A DNA stretch of 27,925 nucleotides from RGIG4079 sp045531405 (GTDB lineage: Bacteria; Bacteroidota; Bacteroidia; Bacteroidales; Muribaculaceae). The stretch spans positions 1 to 27,925 of the forward strand of contig JAZSDX010000038.1 in NCBI GenBank assembly GCA_045531405.1. Direction: 5' to 3'. Below the pieces are notes generated by a model. That model was given only the letters and a program-made list of their open reading frames with translations. It did not search any database and had not been told where the DNA came from. How positions within the stretch are numbered: the first letter of the stretch is position 1; each line of letters opens with the position of its first letter. The translations under genes were made by a program, and so were the position numbers. Positions 22,742 to 27,925 of the stretch are shown here, piece after piece.

Positions 22742-24493
22742 TTACTGGTTTGCTTTTGCATATTCTTGCACTTTATTTAGCACACGAATAAAGTTGCCTC
22801 CCCATATTTTTGCAATATCTTCGTCGCTATAACCTCGTTCTATGAGTCGAATGGTTATTTGAATCATGTCATTGTCTCCATTGCAACCTTTTATTCCGGC
22901 GCCACCATCAAAGTCACTTCCTATACCTACGTGGTCTATGCCGGCAACTTCAATCATGTGGCATAAATGATTCATAAAATCTTCTATATTGCTCGATTTG
23001 GGATTGCTTGAGAGAAATTCGTCAACAAGACAAGCTTGTACTACACCACCCGTTTTGGCAATGGCTCGTAGTTGGGCATCAGATAAATTGCGGTCGCAAT
23101 CATAAATAGCTCGCGATGATGAGTGAGATGCGATGAATGGGACTTTTGAATAATCTATTACATCCCAAAATGTGGCATCTGAAGCATGAGAGATGTCAAT
23201 TAATATGCCTAGACGATTCATCTCGGCAACGACTTGTTTCCCAAAAGGGCTTAATCCGTTCCATTTACTGCCACTTTTGTCTGAAGAGCTATCGCAAATG
23301 TCATTGTTTTTTGAATGACAGAGGGTTATATATGAAACACCCTTGTTGTGATAATGATTCAATAAATTAATATCTTTGCCTATGGCATAACCATTTTCGA
23401 TGCCTATTAAAAAGGCTTTTTTGCCTTTTGACTTGAGGTCCTGTATATCATCTGCATTGCGAGCAATTCCACATAATTCCTTATTCTTGTCAACTTGTTG
23501 ATAAATGCGATTGATAAGTTCATCAATCCGATTTTTTGCCTTTAGCCGTTCTGTTGGGTTTAGTTCCCCTTGTCGCACCCAACAAGCAAGATATTGGGCG
23601 TCAAGATATCCTTCTTGCATTTTGGGCATGTCAACTTGAAATTTCCCTCTATTGCCTATTGAATAAGATTCATTAAAGTCAAGAGGGGAGTCAGTGTGAG
23701 TGTCAATTGAAATAATTTGTCGATGCAATTCCTTGGCATAACGATAGGTTGACGCTTTTTTAATAAAAAACTCAAAAATACGAGATGCAATAGGGTAGTT
23801 GTCTTCAAACATTCTTTCCGGGTGGAATTGTATGCCCCAGATGGGATATCCGTCGATATTTTCGATAACTTCTATCACGCCATCATTGCTAAAACCGGTT
23901 GAGGAGAATCCAGGTGCAACATCTTTAACGGCTTGGTGGTGATAAGAGTTTGAGATAAACGAATCTACCTTTGTCGTATGAGAAATCCACGAATCGGATT
24001 GTAGTATAATTTTGTGATTTGCATTTCGGTGTTGAAGCAGAGTATCACCCGGAAATTGCGATGGCAAATCTTGGTATAAAGAGCCTCCAAAAGCAACATT
24101 GATAAGTTGTTCGCCACGACATATTCCAAGCATAGGAATATTGTGTTGAGCCGCTATTTTTATGAGATTAATGTCATAGATATCGCGAATAGGATCGGGT
24201 GTGCCACATTCGGCAATCATCTCCTCCCCAAAATATGAAGGGTTGATGTCGCCACCACCGGTTAATATAATCCCATCTATGCATCCCAATGCGTCGTGTA
24301 GAGTTACACTATCAGTGCTCACCGGAATCATCAAAGCAATACCCCCGGAACGATTTATCGCATCACAATAGCTTTTTGAAACCGAAGAACTATATTTGCT
24401 ATTAGAACAAGAAACACCAATGATGGGCTTTACACCTGATGCAGAAGCGAAAAAAGATAAAAATAGTAATACTGAAAATATTGTCTTCTTCAT
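22742..24493 (-). CDS. Exported fusion of gamma-glutamyl hydrolase (peptidase C26) and membrane dipeptidase (M19)
   Basis: 583 aa with a signal peptide (1-20). Residues about 23-245 form a class I glutamine-amidotransferase-like domain of the PuuD/C26 type: nucleophile C125 in GICRGEQL and the His-Glu pair H224, E226 in FHPE. Residues about 255-575 form an M19 (renal dipeptidase) barrel: H266 and D268 in THTD, bridging E366 in IGIENG, H436 in DISHAS, H457 in ASHSSS, D527 in GSDFDG. The first domain would cut gamma-glutamyl bonds and the second would split the remaining dipeptide, so both steps could act on one substrate in the periplasm, such as glutathione-like or gamma-glutamyl peptides. 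The substrate is inference. All catalytic residues look intact, so this is a working fusion, not a chimera of broken parts. Confidence 0.88.
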   Translation of the reverse strand: MKKTIFSVLLFLSFFASASGVKPIIGVSCSNSKYSSSVSKSYCDAINRSGGIALMIPVSTDSVTLHDALGCIDGIILTGGGDINPSYFGEEMIAECGTPDPIRDIYDINLIKIAAQHNIPMLGICRGEQLINVAFGGSLYQDLPSQFPGDTLLQHRNANHKIILQSDSWISHTTKVDSFISNSYHHQAVKDVAPGFSSTGFSNDGVIEVIENIDGYPIWGIQFHPERMFEDNYPIASRIFEFFIKKASTYRYAKELHRQIISIDTHTDSPLDFNESYSIGNRGKFQVDMPKMQEGYLDAQYLACWVRQGELNPTERLKAKNRIDELINRIYQQVDKNKELCGIARNADDIQDLKSKGKKAFLIGIENGYAIGKDINLLNHYHNKGVSYITLCHSKNNDICDSSSDKSGSKWNGLSPFGKQVVAEMNRLGILIDISHASDATFWDVIDYSKVPFIASHSSSRAIYDCDRNLSDAQLRAIAKTGGVVQACLVDEFLSSNPKSSNIEDFMNHLCHMIEVAGIDHVGIGSDFDGGAGIKGCNGDNDMIQITIRLIERGYSDEDIAKIWGGNFIRVLNKVQEYAKANQ

Positions 24494-24531
24494 AAATAAT
24501 TTAAGTCGCTAATGTCTAAAATATAACAATA

Positions 24532-24539
24532 CAAAGTTA
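24532..24539 (-). promoter_or_regulatory. -7 element of the C26-M19 gene
   Basis: TAACTTTG on the minus strand, 38 bp upstream of the start codon, fits TAnnTTTG. No TTG is found at the -33 position. Confidence 0.5.
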
Positions 24540-24990
24540 GGAATAATAAAAATTAATATTAGAGAATGAAAAAGTTTTTTTGAAAAACAATCATTGGCAA
24601 TGCAATATTTGCACTTAAATTTGGATGAGCTTCTCTTTGTTAAATATAGATTTGTAATGCAATGTAATGGTTGTTTTATCGCAAACATTGTATGTTTTCC
24701 TATGTTGTAGATTTTGTGACAAGATTTATTTCAGTTTATAGCATGGAAAAGAATTGAGTAGAGTCTGTGTAGATTAATTTGAAGATAAGAAAAAAGACTG
24801 AATTTGCATATTAAAATATGGTAAGTTAAAATGTGTTAATATGCCGTATGCTCGGATTTAATTGTGTAAATTTGTAAAAAATGCGAATTTTATATTCAAA
24901 AATTCCAGTTTTAAGAGTGAGAATTATAGTTTTTAAGATTGGATTAGCATTTTTAAAGTAATGTGAATTATTGAGATAAAAACAAGAAGA
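24540..24990 (+). promoter_or_regulatory. AT-rich non-coding region with two possible promoters for the KR-KS operon
   Basis: About 450 bp without a credible gene. TTG (24594-24596), 19 bp, TAAATTTG (24616-24623) is a full promoter match and would give a leader of about 360 nt. A second TAAATTTG at 24867-24874 lacks a -33 element and would give about 110 nt. A small TGCAA-TAT-TTGCA palindrome (24601-24613) lies between the elements of the first promoter and could be an operator. I see no riboswitch or terminator that I recognise. Confidence 0.4.
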
Positions 24991-25722
24991 ATGAAATATG
25001 CACTTGTAACAGGAGGTTCAAGAGGTATCGGAAGGGCTATTTGTTTACGGTTGGCTCAAATGGGATATGTTGTTGTGGTAAATTATGCAAGCAATTCTGT
25101 CGCAGCAGAGGATACAAAGATGATGATTGAGAAAAATGGAGGGTGCGCCGAATTGATGCAATTTGATGTGTCAGATGAAATTCAGGTAGAAAATGCATTG
25201 ACTAAATGGGAGGAAATGCACCCAAATGAGTATATCTCAGTTTTAGTAAATAATGCCGGCATTAGAAAAGATAATGTAATGTTTATGATGTCGAATGAGG
25301 AGTGGGACTCGGTTCTAAAAACATCATTGGATGGCAGTTTTTTTGTGACTCGCCATTTGTTAAAACACATGATGCCTCGCAAAAGAAATGGAAAAATCAT
25401 AAATGTTGCATCATTGTCGGGTTTGAAAGGATTGCCGGGGCAATGTAATTATAGTGCAGCAAAGGCGGCTATGATAGGAATGACTAAGGCATTGGCTCAA
25501 GAGGTTGCAGCAAGGGGCGTAACGGTAAATGCTGTAGCTCCCGGGTTTATAGAAACTGATATGACGAAAGATCTGGATGTAGATGAGTTAAAGAAACTTG
25601 TACCAATGGGACGATTTGGGACGCCCGAGGAGGTCGCTGGTGTTGTTGCTTTCTTAGTCTCGGATGATGCTTCCTATATTACAGGAGAAGTATTGTCAAT
25701 AAATGGAGGACTTTATACATAA
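24991..25722 (+). CDS. fabG: 3-oxoacyl-ACP reductase (FabG-like, SDR family)
   Basis: 243 aa short-chain dehydrogenase. It has the NADPH-binding GGSRGIG (8-14), NNAG (87-90) and the catalytic S141, Y154, K158 (YSAAK). It ends with the usual 'SDDASYITGEVLSINGGLY'. It reduces 3-ketoacyl groups on acyl carrier protein. It is followed 11 bp later by a ketosynthase, and the pair resembles the KR-KS genes of aryl polyene, flexirubin or related clusters more than the housekeeping fab operon. The base composition is more A+T-rich than the rpo genes. No ACP, dehydratase or acyltransferase gene is in the window, so a complete pathway cannot be claimed. Confidence 0.88.
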   Translation: MKYALVTGGSRGIGRAICLRLAQMGYVVVVNYASNSVAAEDTKMMIEKNGGCAELMQFDVSDEIQVENALTKWEEMHPNEYISVLVNNAGIRKDNVMFMMSNEEWDSVLKTSLDGSFFVTRHLLKHMMPRKRNGKIINVASLSGLKGLPGQCNYSAAKAAMIGMTKALAQEVAARGVTVNAVAPGFIETDMTKDLDVDELKKLVPMGRFGTPEEVAGVVAFLVSDDASYITGEVLSINGGLYT

Positions 25723-25733
25723 TCAAATTAAAG

Positions 25734-26954
25734 ATGAATAGACGAGTTGTAGTTACAGGTATTGGAGCGTGGTCATGCCTTGGAACAGATATAGAATCGA
25801 TTAAAGAATCACTATATAACGGAAAATCAGGAATTGGCATTGATGAAGAAAGGGTGCCATATGGTTTCCGTTCTCCGTTAACCGGATTGGTTGCAAAACC
25901 GGTATTAAAAGGGCTCCTTGATCGAAGACAGCGCGCAAATATGTCGGAACCGGCTGAATATGCGTTTATGGCATCGAAGCAAGCATTTGAATGTGCAAAA
26001 ATTGATAAAGACTATATTCTTGAAAACGAAATCGGATGTATATTTGGAAATGATTCAACTGCAATGCCGGTAGTTGAAAGTGCTAAAATAATGGAAGAAA
26101 AACATGATTCGGAATTAGTTGGTTCGGGGTCGATTTTTCAATCAATGAATTCAACAGTAAATATGAATCTATGCTCGGTTTTTCATCTTAGAGGAATAAA
26201 CTTTACGGTAAGTGCTGCATGTGCAAGTGGAAGTCATTCAATAGGCTTGGCATATATGATGATAAAACAAGGATTACAAGATGTAATTCTTTGTGGTGGA
26301 GCTCAAGAGGTAAATAAATATAGTATGTCCTCATTTGATGCATTGCGCACTTTCTCAATGAGGGTTGATGACCCCACTAAGGCTTCTCGTCCGTTTGATA
26401 AAGATCGAGATGGACTTATCCCAAGCGGAGGGGCTGCTGCATTGGTGTTAGAAGAATATGAACATGCAATAGCTCGTGGAGCAACTATATTAGCCGAGGT
26501 TTGTGGCTACGGATTTTCTTCAAATGGTCAAGGTATTTCTCAACCTAGTGATGAGGGCTCAGCCTTAGCTATGTTGCGAGCAATGGAAGATGCAGGGGTG
26601 GAACCTGATGAGATTGATTACATAAATGCGCATGCAACAAGTACACCACAAGGAGATATGTATGAGGCGATGGCTCTTGCTCGATTGTTTGAAGGTAAAC
26701 GAGCTTTGATATCTTCAACAAAGAGTATGACAGGACATGAGTGTTGGATGGCTGGCGCTAGTGAAGTTATATATTCAATCATAATGATGCAAAATAATTT
26801 CGTAGCACCAAACATCAACTTTGAGAATCCGGATGAATATTCTTCTAAATTGAATATCGCTACAAAAAGGGTTGATATGAAAATAAATACGATATTAAGT
26901 AATTCATTTGGGTTTGGAGGAACAAATAGTGCATTGGTAATAAAAAAGTTGTAG
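25734..26954 (+). CDS. Beta-ketoacyl-ACP synthase (FabF-like)
   Basis: 406 aa thiolase-fold condensing enzyme. The KAS I/II catalytic triad is intact: C163 (SAACASGSH), H300 (NAHATSTPQGD) and H335 (KSMTGHECW), with K330 and the C-terminal GFGGTN (393-398). It extends acyl chains with malonyl-ACP. The segment 'RRQRANMSEPAEYAF' (64-78) and the pairing with a FabG-like reductase recall ketosynthases of Bacteroidetes polyene and resorcinol clusters; that is inference from memory. It follows fabG by 11 bp and precedes a small outer-membrane protein by 17 bp, so all three probably share a transcript. Confidence 0.9.
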   Translation: MNRRVVVTGIGAWSCLGTDIESIKESLYNGKSGIGIDEERVPYGFRSPLTGLVAKPVLKGLLDRRQRANMSEPAEYAFMASKQAFECAKIDKDYILENEIGCIFGNDSTAMPVVESAKIMEEKHDSELVGSGSIFQSMNSTVNMNLCSVFHLRGINFTVSAACASGSHSIGLAYMMIKQGLQDVILCGGAQEVNKYSMSSFDALRTFSMRVDDPTKASRPFDKDRDGLIPSGGAAALVLEEYEHAIARGATILAEVCGYGFSSNGQGISQPSDEGSALAMLRAMEDAGVEPDEIDYINAHATSTPQGDMYEAMALARLFEGKRALISSTKSMTGHECWMAGASEVIYSIIMMQNNFVAPNINFENPDEYSSKLNIATKRVDMKINTILSNSFGFGGTNSALVIKKL

Positions 26955-26971
26955 TATAAAAAACTAAACAG

Positions 26972-27499
26972 ATGAAATTGTTATTATCCATAATAAATGT
27001 ACTACTTATTGTGATGCCAATAAGTAGTCAAGAAGTTTCATATGAAGATTCTCGATGTCACTTAAAAGTGATAGGAGGAACATCCTATTCAACAATATTG
27101 GGAGAGAGTGGAGTATTTTGGCCTATGGTTGGCACTCATGTAGATATAAAAGTGTCATCACAACCGGTGTATGTTACAGCTGGGATAGAATACATGAATA
27201 GAGGATTTAGAGATAACTATAATCATTCTGTTGTTGTACCATGTCTTGGTAGTTATCATATAAAATTGGGCGATAATGTTGCGGTAAATCCTTTTGCCGG
27301 AACGATAGTTGGTTATGGCTTCGATTGGGAAGAATGGGACTTAGGACTACGTTTAGGTTGTGATATAAATATTAATCGATGGGATTTTACGATGGGGTAT
27401 GATATCGGTCTCAGACGTTATAATATATTGTTTTCTAAAAGTAGAAGTCAATCATTCTTTGTTGGTGTTGGATATAATTTCAATCTAAAAATAAATTAA
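26972..27499 (+). CDS. Small outer-membrane beta-barrel protein, function unknown
   Basis: 175 aa with a signal peptide (cut near SSQ-E, about residue 20). The mature part alternates polar and hydrophobic or aromatic residues in short strands and ends in 'FFVGVGYNFNLKIN', close to the terminal aromatic pattern of eight-stranded outer-membrane barrels of the OmpX/'porin family' type. I do not recognise a specific function. It follows the ketosynthase by 17 bp. Its stop codon overlaps the next start as TAATG, so the downstream broken gene was once translationally coupled to it. Confidence 0.7.
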   Translation: MKLLLSIINVLLIVMPISSQEVSYEDSRCHLKVIGGTSYSTILGESGVFWPMVGTHVDIKVSSQPVYVTAGIEYMNRGFRDNYNHSVVVPCLGSYHIKLGDNVAVNPFAGTIVGYGFDWEEWDLGLRLGCDININRWDFTMGYDIGLRRYNILFSKSRSQSFFVGVGYNFNLKIN

Positions 27500-27871
27500 T
27501 GAAGAGAAATATAAGCATATTAATTACTATTATTTTGGCATCATTGTCAATTAATGCGGCTGATTTAGTGTCGGGAAGTTTTGAATCGTTAAAAAACGAA
27601 TCCAAGATTAGATTGTAGTAGATGTATTTATAAACCCGGTAGAAAAAATTTGGCATTTGAATACTATCTTTATAAGTATATTCGAGATGACAATTGGGCA
27701 AAATTGTCATTAAAGTATTTTGCCGAAAATTTTAATGATGAAACAATTGGAGATGGAATGGCAATTGTCGATTCTATAAATTCAACAAATGAAAGGTATG
27801 AATTAATAATAACGCCGGTATTAGTAGATGAAGAAGGAGAAATGAGGGCAATGGTATATGTAAAAGATTGA
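27499..27871 (+). pseudogene. Frameshifted and IS-truncated secreted protein gene
   Basis: The gene starts at the ATG at 27499, overlapping the previous stop. It encodes a signal peptide (MKRNISILITIILASLS then NAA) and 'DLVSGSFESLKNESKIRL' before two stops at 27616. The adjacent frame, open from about 27602, continues with 'LDCSRCIYKPGRKN' then 'LAFEYYLYKYIRDDNWAKLS' and ends 'ERYELIITPVLVDEEGEMRA', then VYVKD and a stop. The two parts read like one small secreted protein with a 'VSGSF-LK-E-KI-L' start, a pattern I associate with Bacteroidales secreted hypothetical proteins. A short indel near 27602-27616 broke it. Its final TGA (27869-27871) is the first three bases of the IS end, so the 3' part was probably cut off by the insertion. 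Confidence 0.6.
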
Positions 27872-27925
27872 CTAGTCCTAAATAAGCGTTACAAAATTAA
27901 TACTTATTTATTAGGACAAAATTAA
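27869..27925. mobile_element. End of a second IS3-type element (partial)
   Basis: From 27869 the sequence reads TGACTAGTCCTAAATAAGCG and then TTACAAAAT, matching the IS end at the left of the window in about 20 of 26 positions. It runs off the right edge without a start codon. It may be the left end of a related element pointing right, or the other end of the same element type pointing left. In the second case the short minus-strand reading NFVLINKY then stop could be the transposase C-terminus. Confidence 0.6.

Overview
The window reads as a chromosomal segment of an AT-rich member of the Bacteroidales, possibly Muribaculaceae or a close relative; the family-level guess is inference. The signs are Bacteroidetes-type promoters (TTG, 19-20 bp, TAnnTTTG) in front of several transcription units, few clear Shine-Dalgarno sites, a tRNA-tuf-tRNA(Trp)-secE-nusG-rplKAJL-rpoBC order typical of the phylum, and accessory families common there. 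Both ends of the window are ends of IS3-type insertion sequences (1-139 and 27869-27925). The window is therefore probably an assembly contig that stops in repeated IS copies.

Layout. 1-139: IS end with the start of a leftward transposase. 212-2478 (minus): nfnS-nfnL, an electron-bifurcating NADH/ferredoxin:NADP+ oxidoreductase pair. 2588-5163: a compact accessory module bounded by 14-bp direct repeats. It holds a DUF262-HNH nuclease gene, an EcoRI-type adenine methyltransferase gene overlapping it by 4 bp, a palindrome over the methyltransferase start codon and, upstream, about 270 nt that fold into nested hairpins behind a good promoter. 5206-5403: a MITE-like palindromic repeat. 5416-7763 (minus): a gamma-carbonic-anhydrase-family protein and an aminopeptidase P, probably one operon. 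8166-21129 (plus): tRNA-Thr(UGU), Tyr, Gly, Thr(GGU), tuf, tRNA-Trp, secE, nusG, rplK, rplA, rplJ, rplL, rpoB and rpoC, with terminators or attenuators after tuf, rplL and rpoC. 21302-24493: a YitT-family membrane protein (minus), a small HExxH protein behind a sigma-54-like promoter (plus), and an exported fusion of a gamma-glutamyl hydrolase (C26) with an M19 dipeptidase (minus). 24494-24990 is non-coding. 24991-27871 (plus): a ketoreductase, a ketosynthase, a small outer-membrane protein and a frameshifted gene cut by the right-hand IS.

How the genes fit together. The central 13 kb is conserved translation and transcription machinery. The most unusual part is the restriction-modification-like module: a nuclease of the GmrSD/SspE-related DUF262 class paired with a methyltransferase that would mark self DNA, and apparently controlled by, or working with, a structured RNA carried inside the same direct repeats. 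The KR-KS pair at the right looks like a piece of a polyene or other fatty-acid-like biosynthetic locus that ends at an IS insertion.
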